A DNA stretch of 64,000 nt from positions 3,100,001 through 3,164,000 of the forward strand of contig NZ_CP030850.1 of the NCBI RefSeq assembly GCF_003325355.1, read 5' to 3'. The notes under the pieces were generated by a model. That model saw only the letters and a list, made by a program, of their open reading frames with translations. It was not told where the DNA came from and searched no databases. The position numbers and the translations under genes are program-made. Shown here one piece after another: positions 49,575-59,363 of this stretch. Source of the stretch: Runella rosea (lineage in GTDB: Bacteria > Bacteroidota > Bacteroidia > Cytophagales > Spirosomataceae). Each line of letters starts with the position of its first letter. Within the stretch, counting starts at the first letter, position 1.

Positions 49575-50975
49575 TCAATAACCTGGGTTTTGCTGTCCTA
49601 CCAACGAAGGATTGCGTTGGATTTCGGTCTGTGGAATAGGCCATAATTCGTATTTTGAGGTCCAGTTTGGCGAAAAGGCCGACATAACTACCTGCGCCCG
49701 CCCAGTACGTACCAAATCATACCAGCGGTGGCCTTCAAAAGCCAATTCGTACAGTCGCTCCCGCTCAACCAGCAAAAGCGCTTCGGCCTGAGAGGCCGTT
49801 GTGAGCAGCGTTGGCTTATCGGCGGTGGCAGCTGTATTTTTACCGGCTCTCGTCCGTAAAACATTCAGGTCACTGAGGGCACCAGTTGCCCCCGTAATTC
49901 TTCCCTGCTGCGCCCTAGCTTCGGCCCGAATAAGGTACATTTCGCCCAGTCGGAAAATCACAATGTTGTTGTTGTCTTCATCGGGGGTGCCGTATTTACG
50001 AACGCTCCAGCCGTTGTCTCCGCCTCCCTGCTCGTTAAAATCAAAATCTACGGTTGCTTCTCTTTCGCCCGCATCGCGTGAGATGATTTGGGTAATAAAC
50101 TGGTTGGAAGGAATTACTTCCCGGCGACCCACCAACAGATTATTGAGGCCAAAAGCACTCGTACCGGGGTCGTCGGAAGCGGTATAGCCTACTTCAAAAA
50201 TAGATTCATTGTTAAAGTCTTCAGAGACCACATCCGAATAATTGACCAACTCATAAGAAGTGGAATTAATCACAGTCGTAGCCGAGGCCTCCGCCTGAAC
50301 CCAGTTTTTTTGGTACAGATAATAACGCGCCAAAGCTGCTCTCGCCGCATTTTTAGTGGCGTAGCCTGCAAAAACAGGACGTCCATCGGTAGGACTTCCT
50401 TCGGGCAAATCGGTCAGTGCTGCCTGAAAATCAGCCAGTACACTTTCCATGATGGTCTCCTTGCTTGCTTTTGAGACCGTTTTATTTACATCAATATCAG
50501 TCGAGGTAACATTCGGAATGCCTCCGAATGTAGTGGCCCCGATAAAATTGGCCATGCCACGTAAAAAACGGGCTTCAGCCGTGACCGTTTTACGCTCCGC
50601 TTCGCGCACACCAGGCACAGTGGGGAGTTTTTCGAGCAAAAAATTACAGACGTAAATAGTATTAAAAACACCACCCCACAACGCCCCTGCCACACCATTG
50701 GCAGAGGTAATTTGCTTATTTCCCAGCTCCTGATAATCCGTAAACGTACCGTTGTGCTGAATATAATCTGCAGTAAAATCTCCTACAATTACTTTTGGCG
50801 CAGCGGTGCCTCTAAAGGCAGCATACGCTCCCAAACGTACCGTAGCTACATCGCTGGCTTGGTTTAGCACAAACTGGTCGGCCAAGATATCTATCGGTCG
50901 CGGCTCCAGAACTTCTCTGCAACTGCTTAACCATAAACCCACCGCCATAACCAAAGAAATATGATATTTATTCAT
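49575..50975 (-). CDS. SusD/RagB-family lipoprotein (second pair)
   Basis: 466 residues from ATG 50973-50975; an in-frame ATG 4 codons upstream is equally possible. The lipobox is LSSC, with Cys19 lipidated. SusD features are the N-terminal FLRGMANFIGATTFGGIP, FRLGEMYLIRAEARAQQG and RERLYELAFEGHRWYDLVRT, with the conserved end LVGQQNPGY. It works with the SusC 47 bases upstream to bind the imported ligand. The operon's metalloprotease suggests peptides rather than glycans. Confidence 0.93.
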   Translation of the reverse strand: MNKYHISLVMAVGLWLSSCREVLEPRPIDILADQFVLNQASDVATVRLGAYAAFRGTAAPKVIVGDFTADYIQHNGTFTDYQELGNKQITSANGVAGALWGGVFNTIYVCNFLLEKLPTVPGVREAERKTVTAEARFLRGMANFIGATTFGGIPNVTSTDIDVNKTVSKASKETIMESVLADFQAALTDLPEGSPTDGRPVFAGYATKNAARAALARYYLYQKNWVQAEASATTVINSTSYELVNYSDVVSEDFNNESIFEVGYTASDDPGTSAFGLNNLLVGRREVIPSNQFITQIISRDAGEREATVDFDFNEQGGGDNGWSVRKYGTPDEDNNNIVIFRLGEMYLIRAEARAQQGRITGATGALSDLNVLRTRAGKNTAATADKPTLLTTASQAEALLLVERERLYELAFEGHRWYDLVRTGRAQVVMSAFSPNWTSKYELWPIPQTEIQRNPSLVGQQNPGY

Positions 50976-51022
50976 TTTTGACACCATTGAAACATTGTGT
51001 GAAGAAAATCGGATGTGTGTTT

Positions 51023-54000
51023 TTAGAAACCAATTGTTAACCCTACCGTTATGTTGCGGGTTTGGGGTAATGTAAAAAAGTCAATACCCTGCGCAGAAGT
51101 AGAGCCATCAAGCGTACTTACTTCAGGATCGGCCCCAGAGTAAGCCGTTAAGGTCCAAAGATTGATGGCCGAGGCGTACAGGCGGGCCGTTCTGACTTTG
51201 ACTTTGTTTAGCCACCGCGAAGGAAAATTATACCCCACCGCCACATTTTTGAGGCGTAGATAGGAACCGTCTTCCAGAAAACGGCTACTGTGAAAGTTAT
51301 TGTAGGTATTACCCAACTCATAGCGCGGTACATCCGTTACATCGCCAGGTTTTTGCCATCTTCTCAGAGCCGCTCTCACCTGATTATTTTCGAGGTTGGC
51401 ACCATTGTCGAGCAGCGTTACATTAGAAAAATTCAATATTTTGTTCCCGTACATAAATTGAAAAAATACGCTTAAATCAAAATTTCCCCACGTAACCCGG
51501 TTGGTAAGCCCTCCTACCAGCAGGGGCTGGGCGTTGCCAATCACCTGAGCGTCGTCAGGACTGATTTTTCCATCCTTATTAAAGTCTTCGTAGAGGGCGT
51601 CGCCAGTGGCTACATCTACCCCCTGAAATTTAAGTCCCCAGAATGTTCCGAGCGGCTGACCTGGTAAAATCACGTTGGTTGCACTCACTCCGTTGGCCGA
51701 ATATCCCCGGAAGAGTGGCTGATCATCGACCAGTTCCAATACTTTGTTTTGGTTATGCGAGATATTAAAATCGGTATTCCAACGAAGCCCTTGGTTGGCA
51801 CTTCGGTCGATATTGACCGTTGAAATCGTCAGCTCCAATCCCCGGTTAGAGATAGAACCGATGTTTCCCTGAAAACCACCAAAACCAGTCGTAAGCGGTA
51901 GCGGCTGATTGAACAAAAGGTTGTCCGTAACGTTGTCATAAGCTTCCATAATCACACTCAATCGACCACTCCATAGCGAAACATCTAAGCCTACGTTGGC
52001 TTCGCGGGTACGTTCCCATTGTAAAAGCGGGTTGTTGAGGTTGTTGGGACTCACCCCCGTGGCACCGCTGTACGTAGATGCTGCCCAAGTACCGAGGTAA
52101 GTAAAGTTTCCGATGCGTTCGTTACCCGTGTATCCATAGCTTCCTCTCAGCTTCAAATCCTGAATAAAATCCAGTGATTTCATCCAAGGCTCTTCAGAAA
52201 TCCGCCATCCGAGCGAAAGAGAAGGAAAATAACCGAAACGACGATTAGGCCCAAAACGCGATGAACCATCGTAACGTGAGGTAAACGTGAACAAGTACTT
52301 TTCCATATAGTCGTACCGAACTTCGCCAAAACCTGAGATAAGGCCATTTTGGGCAAAGCCCGAGCCTGCCGCATCCTGTACCCCCGATGAATTAATGTAA
52401 GTAAAATCGTCGCTTGGAAAAATACGGCCCGAAGCAAAAGAACTCCGATTTTTAGTCTGGAGAATTTCCGTTCCGAGCATGGTATTGAAGTGGTGCTTAC
52501 CCCCCAAATCAAAAAGATAGGTAAGCGTGTTGGAGTTCAAAATCGTAAAGAGTGTATTGGTAATATACACACCATATCCCTGACCGCCGATGGCTGGCAA
52601 AAAGCCCCCTATAGCCGTAGCAGACGACTCATACTGGTCTTCTTCAGAATTGTTATAATCCAAACTCAGCTTACTGTTGAGTTTTAAGTTTTTGATAATT
52701 TCGTATTGCCCGCTGACCCCCGCGAGGATTTTGGTGCCGTAGGTGCGGAAACGCGGCAACAGCGCCTGCGCAACTGGATTAAAATTAGGAAACCCTGCAT
52801 AATTCGGGCTGCCCGGTGTATAAAGTTTTCCTTGCTCATTGTAGGGTGCGAAGAAAGGCAAACTTTTGATAGCTCCCGAATAAACACCGTCCAAGAAATT
52901 ATCCCCTTTTACGCGGTCATTGGTCGTAAAACCCAACGACATATTGGTGCTGATGGTTAATTTTTGGCTGGCTTTGTGGTCTACATTGAGCGCGCCTGAG
53001 TAGCGGGTAAAACGATTGTTGAGCTGAACCCCTTCTTCATCCCGCAGACCACCGCTAAGATAAAAACGCGTTTTATCGTTTCCTCCCGTGGCCGAAATTT
53101 GATACTGTTGATAAATTCCACGGCGTAAGATGGCATCCAACCAATCAGTGTTAACACCGTCGGTGACGCCCGAAATCAGCCCGCGTTGGTCGGGGTCTTG
53201 ACCCGCATTGATAACGGCTTCCCGCTGCAACTGCAACAACTCAGACGAATTCAGCAAGTCTACTTTTTTTATAATATCTACCACCCCACGCTGGGCATCG
53301 AGCGTAATGGTGGTCCGTGAGTTGGCCTTTCCGCGCTTGGTCGTAATCAACACCACCCCGTTGGCGGCTCGTGAACCATAAATCGCTTTGGCAGAGGCAT
53401 CTTTCAAGACTTGAATTGATTCAATATCATTGGGATTCACAAAAGTAAGGGTGTTGTCATTTTGGCCCCCAAAACTTCTTCCCGACACCGCCTCATCCAT
53501 CACTGGAATTCCATCCACCACAAACAATGGGCGGTTGGAGGCAGAAATAGACGTATTTCCCCGGATTCTGACCGCCACTCCTCCCCCTGGCGTTCCCGAC
53601 GATTGTGTCACCTGTACACCAGCGGCCTGTCCTTGCAATGCCTGATCAAATCCTGCAATCGGAATATCCTTAAATTTAGCGGCGGAAATGGAGGTAATGG
53701 ACCCCAGAATATCTTTCTTTTGGGTAGAATTATAGCCCGTTACAACCACTTCATTAAGTTGAGTCGGGTTTTCGGCGAGTTCAACGTTGATGGTTGTACG
53801 GCTATTGACGTTGACCTCCTGGCTCAGCATTCCAATAAATGAAAATACCAACGTAACTTTGCCCGCGGGAATACTGATACGGTAGCTACCGTCCGCGTCA
53901 GTATTAGCTCCCGAAGGTGCCCCTTTGAGCGTCACGTTTACGCCGGGCATGGGCTGGCCGTCTGTTGCCGAAGTAACTTTTCCAGTCACGGTACGATTCT

Positions 54001-54073
54001 GGGCAAACGCCCCCGCACCGAGTAGAAAAAGGCAAAAAACAATGAGTAAAGACTTGCGTAACAAATGGTTCAT
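51023..54073 (-). CDS. SusC/RagA-family TonB-dependent outer-membrane receptor (second pair)
   Basis: 1016 residues. After the signal peptide (MNHLLRKSLLIVFCLFLLGA) a CNA-B type domain (GKVTSATDGQPMPGVNVTLK) and the plug follow (VVVTGYNSTQKKDILGSITS, PLFVVDGIPVM, NPNDIESIQVLKDASAKAIY), and then the barrel ending NITVGLTIGF. There is no STN domain, unlike the susC at 22.9 kb, and no sigma/FecR genes are nearby, so this system is not controlled by the anti-sigma route. It is first in a five-gene operon: SusC, SusD, two lipoproteins and a secreted M43 protease. Confidence 0.95.
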   Translation of the reverse strand: MNHLLRKSLLIVFCLFLLGAGAFAQNRTVTGKVTSATDGQPMPGVNVTLKGAPSGANTDADGSYRISIPAGKVTLVFSFIGMLSQEVNVNSRTTINVELAENPTQLNEVVVTGYNSTQKKDILGSITSISAAKFKDIPIAGFDQALQGQAAGVQVTQSSGTPGGGVAVRIRGNTSISASNRPLFVVDGIPVMDEAVSGRSFGGQNDNTLTFVNPNDIESIQVLKDASAKAIYGSRAANGVVLITTKRGKANSRTTITLDAQRGVVDIIKKVDLLNSSELLQLQREAVINAGQDPDQRGLISGVTDGVNTDWLDAILRRGIYQQYQISATGGNDKTRFYLSGGLRDEEGVQLNNRFTRYSGALNVDHKASQKLTISTNMSLGFTTNDRVKGDNFLDGVYSGAIKSLPFFAPYNEQGKLYTPGSPNYAGFPNFNPVAQALLPRFRTYGTKILAGVSGQYEIIKNLKLNSKLSLDYNNSEEDQYESSATAIGGFLPAIGGQGYGVYITNTLFTILNSNTLTYLFDLGGKHHFNTMLGTEILQTKNRSSFASGRIFPSDDFTYINSSGVQDAAGSGFAQNGLISGFGEVRYDYMEKYLFTFTSRYDGSSRFGPNRRFGYFPSLSLGWRISEEPWMKSLDFIQDLKLRGSYGYTGNERIGNFTYLGTWAASTYSGATGVSPNNLNNPLLQWERTREANVGLDVSLWSGRLSVIMEAYDNVTDNLLFNQPLPLTTGFGGFQGNIGSISNRGLELTISTVNIDRSANQGLRWNTDFNISHNQNKVLELVDDQPLFRGYSANGVSATNVILPGQPLGTFWGLKFQGVDVATGDALYEDFNKDGKISPDDAQVIGNAQPLLVGGLTNRVTWGNFDLSVFFQFMYGNKILNFSNVTLLDNGANLENNQVRAALRRWQKPGDVTDVPRYELGNTYNNFHSSRFLEDGSYLRLKNVAVGYNFPSRWLNKVKVRTARLYASAINLWTLTAYSGADPEVSTLDGSTSAQGIDFFTLPQTRNITVGLTIGF

Positions 54074-54237
54074 GTAAAAGTATTTTGAAATATAGGAATT
54101 TTCGGACGGGTTACTGGTTTGATGTAGATACAGGGCGAAAATTTAGATAAAAAATTTGGGTCAAAACACGCTTCGCCAAATTATTTATAAATTTAAAAAC
54201 GAAACATGAAGGTGAATGTTTTACAACTTCATTTATC

Positions 54238-54245
54238 TAATTTTG
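54238..54245 (+). promoter_or_regulatory. Candidate -7 box for the thioredoxin-like gene
   Basis: TAATTTTG (54238-54245) fits TAnnTTTG. Transcription would start around 54252, so ATG 54268 rather than 54250 is the better start. Confidence 0.35.
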
Positions 54246-54267
54246 AATCATGGAAAAATACAATAAA

Positions 54268-54795
54268 ATGTTGATTAGGATATTTCTTGCTTTCACTACG
54301 GGCTTTAGTTTACTGAATAATGAAGTACGGGCGCAAAGTTCTCTTTTTATTTTTTATGACACTGAATGCCCGATTTGCCAAAAATCCAGCAAGCGACTAC
54401 AAGAAATGTACGTTAAATTCGGCCAAAACGTTGCGTTTAAGGCAGTTTTTCCCACTAAATCTATCAAGAAATCAGCGATTCGCCAATTTAAGAAAGAATA
54501 TAGTTTTACCATTCCTTACATCATCGACAAAAATCACACGCTTGTTGAACGCTATGACGCAAAAACAACCCCTGAAGTGGTACTGCTTGATAAAAATGGC
54601 GTAGAAGTTTACCGAGGTGCTATCGACAACCAGTTTTTCGGTTTAGGAAAATACCGCCCCAAAACCACCGAATTTTACCTTCAAGATGCGCTCGAAGCAT
54701 TGGCCGCCAATAAGCCAGTGTCGCCCAACCGCACCGAAGCCGTGGGCTGCTTGATTAACCGCAAAAAAAGAGAAAGCGCAAGCCAATCATTATGA
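54268..54795 (+). CDS. Exported thioredoxin-fold protein (TlpA/redoxin-like)
   Basis: 175 residues from ATG 54268. An ATG at 54250 adds 6 residues, but the signal peptide (MLIRIFLAFTTGFSLLNN) begins here and the -7 box at 54238 fits this start. After the signal comes a thioredoxin fold: FIFYDTECPICQKSSKRLQE with the CPIC active site, then IPYIIDKNHTLVERYDAKTT and PEVVLLDKNGVEVYRGAID with the cis-Pro strand. The tail, PNRTEAVGCLINRKK, has a third Cys as in redoxin domains of Bacteroidota. It probably acts as a thiol-disulfide exchanger in the periplasm. Its stop overlaps the start of the glycosyltransferase by 4 bases. Confidence 0.85.
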   Translation: MLIRIFLAFTTGFSLLNNEVRAQSSLFIFYDTECPICQKSSKRLQEMYVKFGQNVAFKAVFPTKSIKKSAIRQFKKEYSFTIPYIIDKNHTLVERYDAKTTPEVVLLDKNGVEVYRGAIDNQFFGLGKYRPKTTEFYLQDALEALAANKPVSPNRTEAVGCLINRKKRESASQSL

Positions 54796-56027
54796 ATTCA
54801 ACCCCAAACAAACCGCTTTCCCTGACCATCATCAATCGGCATTATCCTCCCAACCCAGGTATCACGGGAGAATCGGCGTGGGATTTAACCAAATATCTAA
54901 TTGAAAATCACGGAATTGACGTCCGAATTGTCCACGTAAAACGAAGTGATTTAGGCGGCGGGCAAGTGCGCTTACCCATCGGAAAAACGTTTCAAATCTC
55001 CACCCTTTATAAAGGGAATAAAGGAATTCTAAAGTTAGCGGCTGGTTTTTTTGACGGCTTATTCTTACTCCTCAAAACCCTGCGCGTGCGTCGCGGGCCC
55101 GTACTGTGCATGACCAGCCCACCGCTGTTGCCTTTTTGGGCTTCTTGGTTGCTACCTTTATTCGGAATTCGGTGGGCATTGTGGTCCATGGATTTGTTTC
55201 CCGAAGGATTTGTCGCCGATGGCGTCATCAAAAAAACGAACCCTATTTATCGTTTTGTTGAATGGGTAACCTACCGATTTGCCCCCGCTCAACTTTTCGC
55301 ACTGGGGCCAAATCAGGCCGCCTATATCCAAAAAAAATACAGCAAATCGCTCCCCACCACTATTCTTCCATGTGGGGTATTGCTCGACCAGCCCCGCGAC
55401 CCAACACCGCCTGAATGGCGCAAAGCAGACGGGAAAATTTACTTTGGGTACGCTGGAAACCTCGGAGATGCGCACTCGGCTGATTTTTTGTTGGCTTTTA
55501 TCCATCACTTTGACCCTCAAAAGCACCACCTCATTTTAGCCGTTTACGGTACTAAATCCGCCGACATTTTGGCCATTGCAGGTACCAAAGAGGGCATTAC
55601 TATTCTCAAAAATGTACCAAGGAGCCAATTACCTTATATTGATATTCATTTAGTTAGTTTGCTCACAAAGTGGACGCACATTGCAGTACCCTCCAAGGCA
55701 ATCAGCTCGGTATGCGCGGGTGGAGCCATTTTATTTTGCGGAAATAAAGAAGCCGATACGTGGGCATTATTGCACCGAGCAGGCTGGTACATTGACGAAG
55801 AACATGCCATTATTCCGCAAATAACCCACTTTTTGACCCAACTCACGCCCGAAGAAGTAACCACCAAAAAGAACGAGGCGGCCTCTCTCACTACAGAATT
55901 GAAGCAGATGCTCGTAACCGCATACGAAGAAGTAGCTGTTTTCAGTGGCCTTTTATCTGGCACAAAAAAAAAAATTATCCCAAAGAGTGACTTATATACC
56001 AATGCATCGTCTAAGCCGCAAAAGTAA
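54792..56027 (+). CDS. Glycosyltransferase (GT4-like, WbuB type)
   Basis: 411 residues, cytoplasmic face of the membrane. The N-terminal half (TIINRHYPPNPGITGESAWD, then VLCMTSPPLLPFWASW) is the usual opening of polysaccharide GT4 enzymes that begin with a YPP motif. The C-terminal half has the nucleotide-sugar domain (KIYFGYAGNLGDAHSADFLL, HLVSLLTKWTHIAVPSKAIS), ending with GTKKKIIPKSD. A long A run (eleven A at about 55966-55976) is near its end. Donor and acceptor are unknown. It is translationally coupled to the thioredoxin-like gene. Confidence 0.82.
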   Translation: MNSTPNKPLSLTIINRHYPPNPGITGESAWDLTKYLIENHGIDVRIVHVKRSDLGGGQVRLPIGKTFQISTLYKGNKGILKLAAGFFDGLFLLLKTLRVRRGPVLCMTSPPLLPFWASWLLPLFGIRWALWSMDLFPEGFVADGVIKKTNPIYRFVEWVTYRFAPAQLFALGPNQAAYIQKKYSKSLPTTILPCGVLLDQPRDPTPPEWRKADGKIYFGYAGNLGDAHSADFLLAFIHHFDPQKHHLILAVYGTKSADILAIAGTKEGITILKNVPRSQLPYIDIHLVSLLTKWTHIAVPSKAISSVCAGGAILFCGNKEADTWALLHRAGWYIDEEHAIIPQITHFLTQLTPEEVTTKKNEAASLTTELKQMLVTAYEEVAVFSGLLSGTKKKIIPKSDLYTNASSKPQK

Positions 56028-56122
56028 CACGAGATTGCCAAAACACTTTCGGTTTTCTTCGTTTCTCATTGGCTTTCTCGTTCGGAAACCTCATTTTTGC
56101 ATAAATCAATCACCTATTCAAC

Positions 56123-58147
56123 ATGCCACTTCTTAAAGTAGCCGCCGGAACCATCAATACCACCCCCTTGGCGTGGGAAGACAATAAGAAATACATTATA
56201 GAATCCATCGAAGACGCTCGAAATCAACACATTAGTTTATTATGTCTTCCTGAACTTTGTATTACGGGTTATGGATGCGAAGACGCCTTTTACAGCCCCA
56301 ATACCCTCGCCCAGGCCATCGAAAGTCTTCATGAAATCGTGGCGCATACGTCGGGCATTGCGGTGTCGGTAGGTTTGCCCATGCAATTCAACAGCAAAAT
56401 CTACAATACCGCCTGTTTTATCGTCAACAAACGGATTTTAGGATTTGTTGCCAAACAGCATTTGCCAAATTATGGCGTTTTCTACGAAGACCGTTGGTTT
56501 CACCGCTGGCCTGCTAGCGCGCGCGATGAAGTTAAAGTCGGGGATTTCAGCTATCCTTTCGGAGATTTGGTATTTGATGTATCGGGTATCCGAATAGGTT
56601 TTGAAATCTGCGAAGACGCTTGGGTGGCGCAACGCCCCGGACGCAGTCATTTTGACCGTGGAGTCGATATTATTCTAAATCCCAGCGCCAGCCCATTCGC
56701 TTTCCACAAATTCATCACCAGAGAGCGTTTTGTTATTGACGGATCACGCTCATATTCATGCAGTTATGTATACACCAATCTGTTAGGAAACGAATCGGGA
56801 CGGCTTATTTTTGACGGTGATGCCATGATTGCTTCCAACGGAACCCTTTTGGCCTCTAGTCCGCGTTTTGGCTACCACGATTACCACATTACGTCGGCAG
56901 TGATTGATACCGATGTAACCCGCCTGTCACATTCTCAAATCAAATCAGCACTACCAACGGGCAATTGGAAGGTCGTAGATACATTTGAATGGCACGAAGC
57001 CGCCCCTGCCTATCAAGTAGCTGAATTAGAACCTTTTGAACGAGAAGGCTATTTAAAAGAAGAAGAATTTGCGCGGGCTGTATCGTTGGCGCTGTTTGAC
57101 TATCTTCGCAAATCGCGCTCCCAGGGTTTTACGGTTTCGCTTTCGGGCGGGGCTGATTCGTGCGCTTGTGTAGCACTGTGCGGTCTGATGATTCGATTGG
57201 CCGATGAAAGTATCGGTCTGGCCGCTTTTAAACAAAAGCTGAGTTACATCAAAAAAATCCAGCAAGAGACCACCGAAGAAGGCATTGCAAAACACCTGAT
57301 TCACAGCATTTATCAAGGCACAGAAAATAGCTCCACCGATACCTTGGAATCGGCCAAAAGTCTCGCGGACTCTATCGGTTCTACCTTTTATAACGTCAAT
57401 ATCAACGGGCTAGTTGAATCCTATAAAGATTTAATCGAACAACAAATAGGACGCGACTTGACCTGGGAAAAGGATGATATTCCGCTCCAAAATATTCAGG
57501 CACGGGTGCGTGCCCCGGGCGTGTGGCTGCTGACCAACCTATACGGACACCTTTTATTGGCCACTTCCAACCGGTCGGAGGTGGCGGTTGGCTACTGTAC
57601 CATGGACGGCGACACCGCTGGTAGCATCAGCCCCATTGCGGGAATTGACAAATTCTGGCTTAGGCAATGGCTGGTTTGGCTCGAAACCATTGGTTGCCAC
57701 GTAAAAGGAAAAAACATCAGAATTGAAGGGCTCAAAAAAGTAAACAGCCTGCAACCCACCGCCGAACTCCGCCCGCAACACAAAATGCAAACGGACGAAA
57801 AAGATTTGATGCCTTATGAGGTCTTGGACGCCATCGAAAAGGTAGCGATTCGCGACAAAAAATCGCCGATTGACTGCTTCAGATTCATGGAAGTGCGCTT
57901 TGCCGAGCGATACACTCGTGACGTCCTGTTTACGTCGGTTGAGCGTTTTTTCAAACTTTGGAGTCGGAATCAATGGAAACGCGAACGCTATGCACCAAGC
58001 TTTCATTTAGACGACCTCAACCTTGACCCTCGTTCGTGGTGTCGTTTCCCAATTCTATCGGGAGGGTTTGAAAAAGAATTGGAGGAATTAAGCGCCTATT
58101 ATGAAGGTAAAAATCACAAAGGACGAAAAGGAAAAATTGGATTTTAA
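56123..58147 (+). CDS. nadE: Glutamine-dependent NAD+ synthetase
   Basis: 674 residues, the two-domain form. Residues 1-280 are a nitrilase-like glutaminase: the catalytic Glu in SLLCLPELCITGYGC, the Lys in VAKQHLPNYGVF, and the Cys in IGFEICEDAWVAQR. The synthetase domain starts near residue 330 with the PP-loop S341-G-G-A-D-S346, in VSLSGGADSCACVAL, followed by NRSEVAVGYCTMDGDTAGSI and NSLQPTAELRP. It makes NAD from deamido-NAD with ammonia from glutamine, in the cytoplasm. Next is mgsA. Confidence 0.95.
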   Translation: MPLLKVAAGTINTTPLAWEDNKKYIIESIEDARNQHISLLCLPELCITGYGCEDAFYSPNTLAQAIESLHEIVAHTSGIAVSVGLPMQFNSKIYNTACFIVNKRILGFVAKQHLPNYGVFYEDRWFHRWPASARDEVKVGDFSYPFGDLVFDVSGIRIGFEICEDAWVAQRPGRSHFDRGVDIILNPSASPFAFHKFITRERFVIDGSRSYSCSYVYTNLLGNESGRLIFDGDAMIASNGTLLASSPRFGYHDYHITSAVIDTDVTRLSHSQIKSALPTGNWKVVDTFEWHEAAPAYQVAELEPFEREGYLKEEEFARAVSLALFDYLRKSRSQGFTVSLSGGADSCACVALCGLMIRLADESIGLAAFKQKLSYIKKIQQETTEEGIAKHLIHSIYQGTENSSTDTLESAKSLADSIGSTFYNVNINGLVESYKDLIEQQIGRDLTWEKDDIPLQNIQARVRAPGVWLLTNLYGHLLLATSNRSEVAVGYCTMDGDTAGSISPIAGIDKFWLRQWLVWLETIGCHVKGKNIRIEGLKKVNSLQPTAELRPQHKMQTDEKDLMPYEVLDAIEKVAIRDKKSPIDCFRFMEVRFAERYTRDVLFTSVERFFKLWSRNQWKRERYAPSFHLDDLNLDPRSWCRFPILSGGFEKELEELSAYYEGKNHKGRKGKIGF

Positions 58148-58152
58148 GGATT

Positions 58153-58196
58153 GACACGATTTCGGGATTGGCTCCCGCCCATCTTGAAATCGTGTC
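58153..58196 (+). terminator. Hairpin between nadE and mgsA
   Basis: GACACGATTTC (58153-58163) pairs perfectly with GAAATCGTGTC (58186-58196) across a 22-base loop containing a smaller GGG...CCC pair. It starts 5 bases after the nadE stop. With no T run it is a weak terminator or a leader element for mgsA. Confidence 0.45.
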
Positions 58197-58215
58197 TTAA
58201 AATGATAATTAAAAG

Positions 58216-58665
58216 ATGCCAAATCGCACCCTCAACGCTCGCAAACGTATTGCCTTGGTGGCCCACGACCACAAAAAGGCCGATCTGATTCAATGGGCTT
58301 CTGCCAACAAAGAACGATTGGTTTCGCACGAGTTATATGCCACTGGTACCACTGGAAAACTGCTTCAAGTGACCTTAGAAACAACCGTTACCTGCCTATT
58401 GAGTGGCCCACTGGGCGGAGATCAACAGATTGGTGCGATGATTGCCGAAGGAAAAATTGACGTATTGATTTTCTTCTGGGACCCCATGTCGGCCCAGCCG
58501 CACGACCCCGACATCAAGGCATTACTGCGTTTGGTGGCGGTTTGGGACATCCCCATGGCCTGCGACCGTGCCACCGCCGATTTTATCATCGCGTCTCCCC
58601 TGATGAGCCAGCCCTACGAGAGCATTTTGCCTGATTATGACGCTTATCTGAAACGGAAGGTTTGA
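58216..58665 (+). CDS. mgsA: Methylglyoxal synthase
   Basis: 149 residues, full length. The family motifs are IALVAHDHKKADLIQWA at the start, ATGTTGKLL for phosphate binding, SGPLGGDQQIGAMIAEGKID with catalytic Asp69, and FFWDPMSAQPHDPDIKALLR. It converts dihydroxyacetone phosphate to methylglyoxal, a bypass used when phosphate is short. It is between nadE and the trp cluster, and 44 bases separate it from trpG; it may be expressed with it. Confidence 0.95.
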   Translation: MPNRTLNARKRIALVAHDHKKADLIQWASANKERLVSHELYATGTTGKLLQVTLETTVTCLLSGPLGGDQQIGAMIAEGKIDVLIFFWDPMSAQPHDPDIKALLRLVAVWDIPMACDRATADFIIASPLMSQPYESILPDYDAYLKRKV

Positions 58666-58709
58666 GGTACAAATAGAATTGGGTAGTTTTGCGGGAAATA
58701 TCATCCGCA

Positions 58710-59276
58710 ATGAAGATTCTTGTTCTCGACAATTACGATTCGTTTACGTATAACCTCGTTTACATCTTACGCGAACTGCACAACGACGTGGAGGTTCACC
58801 GTAACGACAAAATCGCGCTCGAAGACGTAGCGCAGTACGACAAAATTCTGCTTTCGCCAGGGCCGGGCATTCCGTCAGAAGCGGGAATTATGCAGGATTT
58901 GATCCGTACCTACGCTCCCACCAAAAGCATTATGGGCGTGTGTTTGGGCCATCAGGGTATCGGCGAAGTGTTTGGCGCTACGCTCAACAACATGTCGGAT
59001 GTACTGCATGGAATCAGCGACAAAGCCATCGTTATCGACCCCACCGAGCCGTTGTTTAAAGGTTTGCCCCAATCCTTTCAGGTGGGCCGTTACCACTCAT
59101 GGACGGTGGTAGGCGAAACCGTTCCCGACACCATGACCATCACCGCCGTAGACGAACACGGTGAAGTGATGGCACTCCACCATAATACTTACGACGTGCG
59201 GGGCGTACAGTTTCACCCTGAATCGGTCCTGACCGAACACGGCAAAGAGATGTTACAAAACTGGCTTTCTATTTAA
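58710..59276 (+). CDS. trpG: Anthranilate synthase component II (glutamine amidotransferase)
   Basis: 188 residues from ATG 58710; the in-frame ATG 7 codons upstream does not belong to the MKILVLDNYDSFTYNL opening. The class I amidotransferase triad is C78 in GVCLGHQGIGEVFG, with the His and Glu in VQFHPESVLTEHG. It supplies ammonia from glutamine to TrpE; it could also serve PabB, because single TrpG/PabA proteins are shared in many bacteria. trpE is not in the window, although trpD, trpC and trpF follow, so TrpE must be encoded elsewhere. Confidence 0.92.
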   Translation: MKILVLDNYDSFTYNLVYILRELHNDVEVHRNDKIALEDVAQYDKILLSPGPGIPSEAGIMQDLIRTYAPTKSIMGVCLGHQGIGEVFGATLNNMSDVLHGISDKAIVIDPTEPLFKGLPQSFQVGRYHSWTVVGETVPDTMTITAVDEHGEVMALHHNTYDVRGVQFHPESVLTEHGKEMLQNWLSI

Positions 59277-59363
59277 TACTAATAACAGACAGTGGATAAG
59301 TACATAGCGGCTGTTGAAAACACTAAAGCCAACATCCTGTGTTCATTGTCAACCCTACAATTC

